Source: Tiliqua scincoides
Lineage: Eukaryota; Chordata; Lepidosauria; Squamata; Scincidae
Direction of reading: 5' to 3'
NCBI RefSeq assembly: GCF_035046505.1
Contig: NC_089821.1
Coordinates: 310,055,368-310,119,367 of the forward strand
Length of the DNA: 64,000 bases
The translations under genes and the position numbers were made by a program. Below, piece after piece: positions 29,217 through 38,761 of the stretch (its first letter is position 1; the number at the start of each line of letters is the position of its first letter). The notes below the pieces were generated by a model. It made no database searches. It saw nothing but the letters and a program-made list of their open reading frames with translations, and was not told the DNA's origin.

Positions 29217-29760
29217 ACACGGGAACGATAATTTCAGCATGATCAGAAAATATTAGTGTGCCAAACGGATGGTGGAGGGGTCAACCTTCCCCCGCCATAT
29301 GCCTGCCTTTGCATGGCCATTCTTGCCCTTGCCAAAACCCAGTTGCAGAAGGAATCCGAATGACACACAGCCCCCAAATTATCAGCAGCAGCTGCTTGCT
29401 TTGCTCCTGCAGAAAAACTTCCACTCTGCTCACTTCCACTGTGCAGATTTAGCATAGCACCAAACCCAGAGAGAGAGGGAGGGAGGGAGGGAGGGGGGTG
29501 CTGTATTTTAGGAGAATGGCAGATTCTGTTCCATTTCCTGAGTGTCGAGACACAGGCTGTCTTCACTGCAGCCCACTATCTTTTCCCCTGGGACGCCCCT
29601 AACATGGCTTTTTCTTCTTTTTCCCAAAATACATTTCATTCCAAATTCCATAAAGGGAAATGTGGGTGTGTTTTTAATTCAGAGGATAGCCGGGGCCTAT
29701 TTGAGGAGCAGCTCTGCTGTAAGCCTTCTGTCCTCATCTGCTAGATAGAACATTGAAGAG
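29217..29760. other. No recognised feature apart from a GGGA-rich run
   Basis: A (GGGA)n-like tract lies at about 29470-29494. No repeat family or exon was recognised. Confidence 0.35.
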
Positions 29761-29764
29761 TTAA

Positions 29765-30495
29765 GAGCATAAGAACATAAGAACAGCCCCACTGGATCAG
29801 GCCATAGGCCCATCTAGTCCAGCTTCCTGTATCTCACAGCGGCCCACCAAATGCCCCAGGGAGCATACCAGATAACAAGGGACCTGCAGGGCCTCCTGGG
29901 AATTGTAGTTAAGAACATAAGAACAGCCCCAGTAGCTCAGTCCATAGGCCCATCTAGTCCAGCTTCCTGTATCTCACAGCGGCCCACCAAATGCCCCAGG
30001 GAGCACACCAGATAACAAGAGACCTGCAAGGCTTCCTGGGAATTGTAGTTAAGAACATAAGAACAGCCCCACTGGATCAGGCCATAGGCCCATCTAGTCC
30101 AGCTTCCTGTACCTCACAGCAGCCCACCAAATGCCCCAGGGAGCACACCAGGTAACAAGAGACCTCATCCTGGTGCCCTCCCCTGCATCTGGCATAGCCC
30201 ATTTCTAAAATCAGGAGGTTGCGCGTACACATCATGGCTTGTAACCCATAATGGATTTTTCCTCCAGAATTTGTCCAATCCACTTTTAAAGGCATCCAGG
30301 CCAGATGCCGTCACCACATCCTATGGCAAGGGGTGCCACAGACTGACCACATGCTGAGTAAAGAAATATTTTCTTTTGTCTGTCCTTTAAAGAGCATCTC
30401 TCTATCCCCTTTCTCCTTCCCCTGCATAATTTTGTATGTCTCACTCATGTCCCCCCTCAGGCGGCTCTTTTCTAGGCTGAAGAGGCCCAAATGCT
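29765..30495 (-). repeat. CR1 3' region with two extra 140-bp tandem 3' units
   Basis: Reading in reverse, the CR1 body (from about 30495, TTCAGCCTAGAAAAGAGCCGC) reaches its normal end near 30051. It is followed by two more linker-plus-3'-end units (linkers 30023-30050 and 29883-29910, spaced 140 bp). The outermost unit has CCTGCAGGGCCTCCTGGG in its linker. Confidence 0.85.
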
Positions 30496-30511
30496 GCTGT
30501 AGCCTTTAAAG

Positions 30512-30590
30512 AGTCCTGCGCACACCGAGTGAGTCCCACAGAACACAGTGAGGCTTATTTCTGAGTAGACATGCATAGGATTGTTTCTTA
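30512..30590. repeat. Short fold-back repeat (family H), partial
   Basis: GTGAGTCCCACAGAACACAG, GAGGCTTATTTCTGAGTAGA and CATGCATAGGATTG. The left end is missing. Confidence 0.5.
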
Positions 30591-30718
30591 AGGTGTAGAG
30601 CCTGAGGTATATAAAGGGTTGCCCATTGGCTAGGCCTGTCCTATTTAACCCTGGAGATCTGAGTTCCAGTTTGATTTTTGCCATGGATTCAGCACCTGTG
30701 TTTTAGGAAGCTGCTATG

Positions 30719-30858
30719 CAGTGATGTAGCTGGAGGGGGTGCAAAGCACTAGGTTTTGTAAGGAGCCTCACCCCTCAATGCCATTCTGGGCACTGGGAGC
30801 AAAACGGAGGCATTCACTGGTTCCCTGCAAAACTTAGTGCTTTGCACCCCTTCTACGA
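30719..30858. mobile_element. hAT MITE family A, shortened
   Basis: The left terminus CAGTGATGTAGCTGGAGGGG is present; the right arm reaches CTTAGTGCTTTGCACCCC-TTCTA but loses the last 10-12 bp. Confidence 0.7.
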
Positions 30859-30892
30859 GTGCAGCTGCTGCTATGTCCATTCTCAAAACCTC

Positions 30893-30996
30893 TGTCTTGT
30901 GTGCTCCCTGAGGCATTTGGTGGGCCACTGTGAGATCCAGGAAGCTGGACTAGATGGGCCTTTGGCCTGATCCAGAGGATCTGTTCTAATGTTCCA
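30893..30996 (+). repeat. CR1 3' end
   Basis: GTGTGCTCCCTGAGGCATTT, GGAAGCTGGACTAGATGGGC and TGATCCAGAGGATCTGTTC. This is a truncated terminal copy. Confidence 0.7.
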
Positions 30997-30999
30997 TGG

Positions 31000-31763
31000 C
31001 TGGATATCTGGGCAAGCCAGCTTTGCCACATGGGCGAGTGAAAAGTCTGGTCTCCTCTTCAATGGCACCTGGAGAGCTCCAGACCTCAGCAGGTGGAAGC
31101 TTTTCTCAGCACACACCTGCTAACGGCTGCAGATCAAGCCTTTGTTAAAGAGGCCCCTCTGAAGTGTTTGACAATCCTGGGGAAAACACCGGTTTCAGTA
31201 TTCAGCACTCTCAAAAACTCTGTCCATTGAAAAATAATAATGTATCTAGTGCCCTTAAGACTATGTCGCAACTGCATGAATTAGGATTATCTGTGAAATC
31301 CTAGAAGTGGCAGCTAAACTGGATGACTCAGCTTGGGGGGAAAGAGTAGCTGGGAGGATTTCCAGCAGGAAATGATTAAATCTTCTCCCCATCCCTGCTT
31401 CCACCAGGGTCCTCATCCAGTTGGAGAAGGGTTGCGTCAGCTTTTGGCAAAGCAAAAAAGACATGGGCGGTCTCAAGCACTGTAGTCACCCATGCAGCTA
31501 GAAGAATGCCCAGGTTGGCCCTAAGAACAGCAGACTTAAACAACCTCTCCCTGAGAGGCACTGGTGCTGCAGAGCTTATGCCCCAGTTTTCATGGCTCTT
31601 CATGTCCACAGTCAGAAGCTCCAGGAACTTCCTTGGCAGGATCAGCACCCTAAGAAGCAAACTCCATCCCCTCTTGAGACCCTAACCCTGCAACATCTCA
31701 GACTTCTGGTTTCTCTGCTGGCTATATTCAGGCTGCAGTCCTAAACATACTTGCTTTGAACTG
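31000..31763. other. No recognised feature
   Basis: Unique-looking sequence. A short GGCTGCAGTCCTAAACATAC at 31728 may be a family H end. Confidence 0.35.
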
Positions 31764-31772
31764 AGTTGAGCA

Positions 31773-32244
31773 TGTTGTTGGCATCCTTCAGTCTCAGAAG
31801 ACTATGGTGTCACGCTCTGAATAGTGGTTCTGGAACAGAGTGTCCTCTCCAGTGCGCAAAGCCTGGGTAAAGTAGGTATGGAGGATAGGCTGTTACCCAG
31901 GCAGCAAATCCCCCCTCTCCACATCGCTGAAATGGTCCAATGGAAAGGCAGAGGCCAATACAGTTGGTTCCAGCGGCGTCGCAGGAGTTGCCAGAACGTA
32001 ACTGTGTTCAGCCATGAACTGCCTCAGGGACTCCAGATTTTGCATGGAGATTGACTCCTGAAGCCTTTTCCATAACTGGATGTAGCCACAAGGCAGTGGA
32101 GGTTTGGGATCAGAGTTTTCCTTCTCTCAGATGAGCTGCCTTCCCAGGTTGATGAGCCCCATCTACCCGGTGGCTGTTTAGTCGCCTCTTATGACAAGCA
32201 CAGCCAAACTGAGGGCCTATTCTTATCCCCAGCCCCCAGGGGGT
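31773..32244 (-). mobile_element. Non-autonomous LINE-X passenger element, copy 2
   Basis: Collinear with 22139-22608 in reverse along its whole length. It starts (minus strand) CCCCTGGGGGCTGGGGATAA at the same base and ends CATAGTCTTCTGAGACTG-AAGGATGCCAAC. Flanks AGTTGAGCA (31764-31772) and AGTTAAGCA (32245-32253) differ at one position. The shared start in two separate insertions argues that this is the true 5' end. Confidence 0.8.
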
Positions 32245-32372
32245 AGTTAAGCACCATTTAAGCACCATTAATATATAAATGAGTTAAGCACCAATATATA
32301 AGCAACAATATATAAATTGTTAAGCAACAATATATAAATGAGTTAAGCATAAATGAGTTAAGCACCATTTAA
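32245..32372. repeat. AT-rich degenerate tandem repeat
   Basis: Units of about 20-35 bp built from GAGTTAAGCACCA and ATATATAA recur at least five times (for example 32281, 32313, 32341, 32357). The array begins inside the right flank of the passenger element. Confidence 0.6.
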
Positions 32373-32410
32373 TTTAGTGGAACTTACTCCCAGGTAAGCA
32401 TGCATATGGT

Positions 32411-33059
32411 CATAGTGTCAAATCTTGCCATAGGACAAGATAGGTACAGGTTGTAGCTAGCAGCCATCAATAGCCAGTGAAGAAATACCTTTGGCCTTTC
32501 TGCTTATAAATGGGCCTCCCTTTGCTTGTTCCCCACAGCAGCACTCCTTTTACATCACTGGTGTTCCATGTGCTGTCCCACAATGCTCAAACCCACATCC
32601 CAGAGATGTGGCTGTTTTTGTCCTTTCCTCTTGCAGCTTTTCTGGCCCACTGCAAACTTGATGCAATGTGTAGGGGGTGGGGCTGGGGAGCGGCTGTTTA
32701 AGGAAAAAAGCCCCCCCCCCCCCATGCTGCACAAACATGGCAGAGCTGGCTGGATGACAGCCCAGGATTTTTTCCCCTTCTAATTTTAAACTAAAACTTC
32801 CTTCCTGTAAACACACCACTTCTTTTCTTCTCCCCACTCATCCCTGGCCTTTACTAAACAGGACAGCTGTGGGCCTATTCCATCATGTAGCTCTCTTTGC
32901 ATCTTTACTTACAAGCAGGTTCCACTGAGTTCAGGGGGCCTTACTCCCATGAGACTGTCACAGCCCAAGCCTATGCAGGTTTACTCAGAAACTACTACTG
33001 GCTTCGAGGCCTTGTTCCCCATACAACAGTACATACAACTCCAGCCTTACTTTGCAGAG
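32411..33059. other. Mostly unique; one family H fragment
   Basis: CAGGTTCCACTGAGTTCAGG near 32918 and the cluster CCTATGCAGGTTTACTCAG near 32971 look like pieces of the short fold-back family. The rest is unrecognised, with a poly-C run at about 32709-32723. Confidence 0.35.
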
Positions 33060-33443
33060 CAGGGGTGTCAGGCACAGGGGCCGGATGCAGCCCATGGAAG
33101 CTCTTTATCTGGCCCTCAGGCTCCCCCAACACCACCATCAGCTGCTCACAGCTGCTGAAAGGGTAATTGGTCAACTGAAAATATGGTCAAGATCTGCATA
33201 TTTTGCCTGTCCTGTCATTTGCAGCTAATGAGCTCCTAAGTGAGAAAAAAGTGCTTATTTCTGGCCATGACCTGCTTGGGCCAATTCTGCCCAATGCTGC
33301 ATACAAGCAACAGGGCTCAAATGGGTACATCAGTGGGCTGGGCAAAAATGGGTTAATGGCATAACTTCCTGCTTGATTGTGTCACTTCCAACCCTCAGTA
33401 GGCATCATGAAAGCTATTTGTCCAAACAGGTTTGACACCTCTA
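33060..33443. mobile_element. Possible hAT MITE family E
   Basis: The left end CAGGGGTGTCAGGCACAGGG (with GGCCGGATGCAGCCCATGG) and right end GTTTGACACCTCTA are inverted at their tips. Flanking 8-mers do not match well. It is similar in theme to family C (GGCC...GGCCC words). Confidence 0.5.
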
Positions 33444-33697
33444 CTATAGATCAAGCCAAATGTTGCATTCCAGCCATGAATTGTGTACTTCCAGATGCCC
33501 CCCCCCACTCAAACTCAACAAAAATGGGAGGTTTATCAAGTCCCTGGCAGTTCCCCAGACATATAGTACACACCATACTAGGGAGTGTTTGACTGCCTGA
33601 ATCACAAGTTGTCCAGGCCTGTTCCAGATGGAATACAAAAAATTCTTTCAGGTTCCTTTCCTGCTGTCTCAGTCCAAGTGTGCTCAACTGCATCAAA

Positions 33698-33850
33698 AGA
33701 ACATAAGAAGAGCCCCGCTGGATCAGGCCAAAGGCCCATCTAGTCCAGCTTCCTGTGTCTCTCAGTGGCCCACCAAATGCTTCAGGGAGCACATAAGAAA
33801 ACAAGACACAGCCATTGTACTGGTGCCCTCCCCTGCATCCTACACCATTC
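33698..33850 (-). repeat. CR1 3' end
   Basis: AGAACATAAGAAGAGCCCC start, GGCCAAAGGCCCATCTAGTC and GGCCCACCAAATGCTTCAGG. The body side is diverged. Confidence 0.75.
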
Positions 33851-33952
33851 CTGAGTGTCCTTGGCCTGTTGGAAGTGGCTTTATGGTAGTTTCAGGGGCT
33901 TTCCTAGGGAGGTGGAGTCAGGAAAGATAAGTAGTCACTTAAGATACAACCC

Positions 33953-34038
33953 TAACTGCACAATCCTATGTATGTCTACTTAGAAGTAAGTCAGCAGGAC
34001 TTACTCCCAAGTACACACACATGGGATTGTGCTGTAAC
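33953..34038. repeat. Short fold-back repeat (family H)
   Basis: TGCACAATCCTATGTATGTC, AGAAGTAAGTCAGCAGG, ACTTACTCCCAAGTACAC and GGGATTGTGCTG: both termini are present. Confidence 0.65.
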
Positions 34039-34085
34039 ATGTGAAGCACTTACAGCTTTCTAATGTATGCCATAAATGCAGTTGT

Positions 34086-34504
34086 CAGTGGCATAGTGAG
34101 AGGGGGTGCAAAGCACTACGTTTTTCAGGTGCCTGAACATGCCATGCAAGTGGCCCCTTCCCCTCCCCTTTGGAGCCATTTTGGGAGGTGGGAGCAAAAT
34201 AGAGGCATTCCTCCATTTTGCTCCCACTGCCTGGAATGGCTCCAAAGGGGAGGGGCCACATGCAGAGCGCATTCAGGTGCCTGCAAAACTTAGGGCCCAA
34301 TCCTATCCAACTTTCCAGCACCTGTGCAGCCACAATGCAGCTCTCAGGGAAGGGAACAACTGTTCCCATACCTTGAGGAGGCCTCTGTGCCTGCCCTACC
34401 ACCACAGGATGTAGCGCATGCCCCACTGGCACAGCTGCATTGGCACGAGAAAATTGGATAGGATTGGGCCCTTAGTGCTTTGATGCACTCTCACTATGCC
34501 ACTA
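34086..34504. mobile_element. hAT MITE family A carrying a nested Harbinger-like MITE
   Basis: The outer element starts CAGTGGCATAGTGAGAGGGG and ends TCACTATGCCACTA, with flanks GCAGTTGT and GTTGTTGT (6 of 8). Its right arm is interrupted by the element at 34293-34471, which splits CTTAGTGCTTTG cleanly. Confidence 0.88.
34293..34471. mobile_element. Harbinger-like MITE nested in MITE A
   Basis: Termini GGGCCCAATCCTATCCAACT and AATTGGATAGGATTGGGCCC are inverted repeats. It is flanked by a perfect 3-bp TTA duplication (34290-34292, 34472-34474), the PIF/Harbinger signature (TWA). The 179-bp interior has no coding frame. Confidence 0.88.
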
Positions 34505-34512
34505 GTTGTTGT

Positions 34513-34915
34513 TGCCTTCAGTGCAGCTTGGCTTACTTGCTTGAATCACCTGAAGTAAAACAAAATTCTGCAAAGTTTCAAAACCTGCCCAGTTCCTAAA
34601 ATTCAGAATTTGAACCTTCATCATCTCAAAATGTCACATTTACATTTCAGAGTTGACAGTTTTCATCCCCACTCTGCAGAGCAGCTACCCACGACTGCAC
34701 TGTCAAATGCTGCCTGGCTGCTATTGCGTTTCGGTGGTGAAACAGTGTCAGAAAGCGAGGGCTCTGCTGCAATACTCCAGCTGTCAAATACTGCAAATGT
34801 TGATTGCGGCGGCAACATCCTTGGATGTGAAATGCTCAAGCGGAAGCAGAAATACATGCCAAATATACTCATTTTGAAGGATATTCTTTGGGGAGATTCA
34901 CGGTTCTGAGGCCCT
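34513..34915. other. No recognised feature
   Basis: Unique-looking sequence. A 99-codon plus-strand frame (34610-34909) shows no recognisable domain. Confidence 0.35.
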
Positions 34916-35607
34916 CTGTTTGTGTCACACTGCATCCCACTAAGGGAGCCCTGAGCTTGCACACTCCCCTAGGAAGAGAGTTAAAAGGTATGCCTTTGCT
35001 TTTACCAACAAACTGCAGTTCTGCAGTGCGTACAAATGCAGGGGAAGCAGTTGGTTAACTAATTAAAAACAAAGCACACCAGGGGATCCAACCAGTATCA
35101 ACTGAGGTTGCAGTAGCATAGCTATAGGGGGTGCACAGGACGTTTTGCAGGGTACCTCACTGTGGCCTGCAGGCAGCCCCTTGCCTTCCCCTTCGGAGCC
35201 ATTCTGGGCCTCTAGAGCAAAATGGCCATTCTATTCATTCTATCTAGAGCAATGCTCCAATCTAGAGCATTCTAGCCATTCTGGGCCTCTAGGCATGCAC
35301 CTGGCTCTGAAGGGGAAGGGCTGCTTGTGTGCCAGGGTGAGGTACCTGCAAAACTTAATGCTTTGCACCCCCTCTAGCTATGCTACTGCAACCACATTTG
35401 ATACTGGTTGGATCCTGGTTGGATCCCCTGGTGTGCTTTGCTTCTAGCTAGTTTACAAACTGCTTTCTTAAAAGCAAAGGCATATGTCTTCACTCTCTTC
35501 CTAGGGAAGTGTGCAAGCCCAGGACTCCCTTAGGCTGTTTCTCACAGTGGGGAGACCAGGACACCATGGAATGACTAGGATGATGGGATACAATGTGACA
35601 CAAACAG
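34916..35607. repeat. 692-bp composite palindrome around a MITE A-like core
   Basis: Outer arms CTGTTTGTGTCACA... (34916-34939) and its complement (35584-35607) enclose a second pair of arms (about 34940-35110 and 35389-35533; TAAGGGAG, CTTGCACAC, ATGCCTTTGCTTTTA, AAAGCACACCAGGGGATCC). These in turn enclose a family A element (35111-35388, ends CAGTAGCATAGCTATAGGGG and CTAGCTATGCTACTG). The arms are about 85-90% complementary. The right arm carries a roughly 50-bp extra piece (35534-35583). Confidence 0.75.
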
Positions 35608-35646
35608 TGCTTAGTGCTTTGCACCCCCTCTTGCTACGCTACTGTG
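35608..35646. repeat. Orphan right terminus of MITE A
   Basis: TGCTTAGTGCTTTGCACCCC-CTCTTGCTACGCTACTG abuts the outer right arm of the composite palindrome without a matching left terminus nearby. Confidence 0.55.
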
Positions 35647-35686
35647 CTGTTGAATAGCATTTGAAAGTGCTTATAAAACCATGGGC

Positions 35687-35776
35687 ATAATCCTAACCAG
35701 GTCTACTCAGAAGTAAGTTCTATTTTGATCAATGGGGCTTACACTCAGGAAAGTGTGGTTAGGACTACAACCCATG
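35687..35776. repeat. Short fold-back repeat (family H)
   Basis: GCATAATCCTAACCAGGTC, AGAAGTAAGTTCTATTTTG facing CAATGGGGCTTACACTCAGG and GGTTAGGACTACAACCC. Confidence 0.65.
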
Positions 35777-35917
35777 GGTGGCAAGTATCATCTTGGAAAA
35801 GGCATTCCCCTTCCTCTCTCATACTGGGGGATGCCTCTTTCAGGACATAGGTAGGCATCACCCCGGAAGTTCATATGCAGGGTTCTTCAGTTAAAAACTC
35901 ACACAATTCCAGTAGTG

Positions 35918-36574
35918 CAGTGTTTCTCAAACTGTGGGTCTGGACCCACTAGGTGGGTCGCGAACAATTTCAGGTGGGTCCCCATTCGTTTCAATATGTT
36001 ATTTTTAAAATATTAGATCACGGGGGTCCAAACTTTTTGGCCAGAGGGCCGCATCAAATATCTGGCATGGTGTTGAGGGCCAGAAAAAAAATTTAAACAG
36101 GAAATTTAAATAAATTAGAGATGGAACTTAGATGAGTGAATAATTGAATGAATGGGCCCATTCATTCAACTTCCCTGGTCCTCAGAATGCCTTCCAGACA
36201 CAATCAGAGCATAGCTTGAGTCATGTTTGGTTGAGTTTGCCAGAGGCTTTCAGGGGAAAGAGGTTGGCTGCGGGCCATATCTGGCCCCCAGGCCAGGGTT
36301 TGGAGACCCCTGTATTAGATGATGCTACCATGGGATGTGATTGCATTTGGGGAAATGCTACAGACTTGTAGTTTTGACAAGCTACTGTGTATATTCTTTT
36401 AACAATGACAGTAAATGGGACTTACTCCTGGGTAAGAGTGGGTAAGATTGCAGCCTAGGATTGTTATTTCTGGCTTGATGATGTCACTTCCGGTCATGAC
36501 ATCACTTCCGCTGGGTCCTGACACATTCTCATTCTAAAAAGTGGGTCCCGGTGCTAAATGTGTGAGAACCACTG
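35918..36574. mobile_element. hAT MITE family D, split by a nested family C element
   Basis: It is collinear with 10271-10609 in reverse, starting CAGTGTTTCTCAAACTGTGG and ending GTGTGAGAACCACTG. The 8-bp duplication CAGTAGTG is perfect (35910-35917, 36575-36582). The 36019-36312 insertion accounts for its extra length. Confidence 0.93.
36019..36312. mobile_element. hAT MITE family C nested in family D
   Basis: It runs from CACGGGGGTCCAAACTTTTT to GGTTTGGAGACCCCTG, with a perfect 8-bp duplication TATTAGAT (36011-36018, 36313-36320). Removing it restores the family D sequence seen at 10271-10609. It lacks the first-position CAGGGGTCT form of the copy at 8025. Confidence 0.94.
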
Positions 36575-36582
36575 CAGTAGTG

Positions 36583-36850
36583 GACTGAGGGCACAAGCCT
36601 ATGCATGTCTGCTCAGGAGTAAGTTCTATTGTGTTCAGTGAGGCTTACTCCCAGGAAAGGGTGGATAGGATTGCAGCCTAACAGTGCCATCCTAGGCGGG
36701 TCTCCTCGGAAGTAAGCTCCACTGTGCGGGTCAGCACTGGGTGTAAGTGATCCAACAGCATGCTCTGGCCTCCATCCACTCCACACTTACCTGGGAGTAA
36801 GCCCCATTGACTCTAATGGGACCTACTTCTGAGTAGACATGCAAGGCTTG
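36583..36850. repeat. Cluster of three short fold-back repeats (family H)
   Basis: A full copy (about 36590-36680, CACAAGCCTATGCATGTC to GGATAGGATTGCAGCC) is followed by a left part (36683-36727, CCATCCTAGGCGGGTC) and a right part (about 36783-36850, CTTACCTGGGAGTAAGCCCC to CTTCTGAGTAGACATGCAAG). They lie immediately upstream of the CpG island. Confidence 0.6.
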
Positions 36851-36984
36851 GGCTCTCCATCTGCCTGCTGGCCAGCTGCGCCTACCTGCTGGCCAGCCCT
36901 GGGATGGGCCCTCATGAAACGGGTTTCCTGCCCGGGCTGACAGTCCCCTCTGTCCCTTTGTTCCCTCCCAGAAGGTGAGCAGGA

Positions 36985-37850
36985 GGAGGGTGCCTCTGAG
37001 CACGTGCAGAGTGCCTTTCCCTCCAGCCGGTGGGAGCGGAGGCAGGGAGCGGGAGGGGCCGTACTACGGAGGGAGGGGGCGCTCGTCCTCCCCCTGGCCC
37101 AGCCAGCCAGCCAGCCAGCCAGCGCGGCTGGACCCGGGCGGGCGGCGCGCTGCGTGCCCTGCGGGCGCCGGGACGAGGAGGCGCGGCGTGGGGCGTCCCC
37201 CGCCGGCGGCGCTTGGTACGGTCCCGGCTGGCGGCTTCCATGTGCTGCGAGCGCGGCTCCAGCCGGGGCAGAGCCGAGCGAGGGGAGGAGCGCGGAGCGG
37301 AGGCAGCGGCCGGCGCAGGAAAGGAAGGCGAAGGCGCCTCGGGAGCCCGTCCGGTAAGAGCCGCGCCGCCCGGCCGAGCCCTCCGCCGCCGGGGCTCCTG
37401 CGGAGCAGGTCCTCGTGGTGAGAAAGTTCGGGGCTGCAGCCGGGCAGCTCCCCCAGGCTGGCTGGGGGCTGTGCAGCCCCGGGGGGCGAGTCTCCTTGGG
37501 GGGCTGCGGGAGATCTCCTTCCTGGGGGGTGGGGGCAGCGGCTGGGCTCCGGGGCAGAGTTGGGGGTCCAGCCGGTGGGCGAGCGCCAGGGGGGCAGAAC
37601 TGGAGGCAGGGAGCCCCTTCCACCGCCTGGCCGGGATCTCTGGGCCAGGCTGTCCGTGTGCCCGTCTCTCGGCCGCACCTCGCTGCTTCCCGCGGGCAGC
37701 CGGGGCCGGGCAGACCCGCTCGGGGGTGGGGGGTCCCTGCGGGGCGGCCCTGGCACGGACTTCCTTGGAGGTCCGCGGGGCCAGGTGCCTCGCCAGCTTC
37801 GCTCCCAGTGCTTCCTAGCGGCGACACTCTGTACATGCCCAGAGGCACTC
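36985..37850 (+). promoter_or_regulatory. CpG island, likely host gene promoter
   Basis: About 0.85 kb of sequence is very rich in G+C with dense CpG, unlike anything else in the window. GC-box-like words (GGGAGGGGCC, GGGCGGGCGG) occur and no TATA box is evident. A (CCAG)n run lies at about 37099-37122. Direction is inferred as plus from the splice donor at 37354. The minus strand cannot be excluded as a second direction, as CpG-island promoters are often bidirectional. Confidence 0.75.
37240..37353 (+). CDS. Candidate first coding exon (38 codons) of an unidentified host gene
   Basis: The first ATG on the plus strand after about 36915 is at 37240, in a weak initiation context (cttccATGt). 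It opens 38 codons beginning MCCERGSSRGRAERGEE, rich in Arg, Gly, Glu and Ala. They run in frame to a strong donor CCG|GTAAGAG at 37353/37354, which would give a phase-0 intron. Alternatively the whole exon is 5' UTR; low complexity and composition alone could keep this frame open. I do not recognise the protein. The transcription start cannot be placed from sequence. Confidence 0.35.
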
Positions 37851-37991
37851 GGTGTCAGACTTCCGCGTGTGTTGAAAGTCAGTTTTGTGGCTGACCGTTT
37901 GTGAGGCCAGACTCCCAACAAGTCGCGGGGGGACGGACGGATGGACGGACACTGCATATATGCCCCCTTCTCCTTCTCCCTCAGTCTGGTA

Positions 37992-38233
37992 CAGGGGCAT
38001 GCAGTGGGTGGGAAGGCAGGTGAGGCAGAGCCTCTCCACTGGAGTCCTTTGAAACACGTGTGACATGAGGCAGAGCCTCCCCACTGGAATCCTTCAGAAA
38101 GCACAACCACCACTGTGTGATGCACATGGGTTGAGTGTGCTTGAGCACCGCACATGGGGGCGGCTGTGCTTTTTGAAGGATTCCAGTGGGGAGGCTCTGC
38201 CTCACCTGCCTCCCCACTCACCACATGACCCTG
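37992..38233. mobile_element. hAT MITE family F
   Basis: It starts CAGGGGCATGCAGTGGGTGG with long arms (GGAAGGCAGGTGAGGCAGAG facing CTCTGCCTCACCTGCC) and ends CATGACCCTG. Flanks GTCTGGTA (37984-37991) and GTCTCGTA (38234-38241) match at 7 of 8. It sits just inside the presumed first intron. Confidence 0.88.
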
Positions 38234-38241
38234 GTCTCGTA

Positions 38242-38751
38242 GAAAACATCAGCCCTTTCCCCTGTGGACTTTTCACCAGGGTGACTAGATGACACCTTGT
38301 CATCCACCTGATTAGGGAGATGGATGATGTCCATCAGGGCTCTGGCTGTTTCATTGGGCAGTGCTGTGGTCCAATCTGGTCAGTTAAAGTTTTTCCTGCA
38401 AAAGGCCTCCCATTAGATAGGGCTTTTGTGCATCCTCCTGGAGCCCATTTAGGTTTTGGCAGTCAACCAGTTGATGACAGGATAGAGTCCGGAATGGCTG
38501 AGAAGTGGGCATAACTGCATATCTGGCCTTTGATTGATCAGAGGTTTAGGTTTGTGGGTTCCAGATGTCAGTATAGGTGGAAAGAGAGTTTAATTCAGGT
38601 CCAGAGGTTTGGATAATGGAGGTTTCTTCTCTAATCTTGCCTCTGCCGTAGAGCCTCTGCAATATGGGCAATGAACTGTTCTACCTTACAGGGTTGCTTT
38701 ATTATATGCATGTGTAAATGGCTTTTAAAATTTTCTCGAAGTGGTGAGCGT
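38242..38751. other. Unique sequence with a possible CORE-SINE remnant
   Basis: The segment about 38640-38735 (GGGCAATGAACTGTTCTACC, TTACAGGGTTGC) resembles the core domain of MIR-like SINEs but is too diverged to be sure. Confidence 0.35.
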
Positions 38752-38761
38752 ACTTAAAAAT

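Noticed and set aside
37064-38224. Minus-strand open frame of 386 codons (and the overlapping 341-codon frame at 36823-37848)
   Set aside because: Both run through the CpG island, where high G+C removes stop codons from every frame. They are Pro/Arg/Ser-rich without a domain and extend into a hAT MITE.
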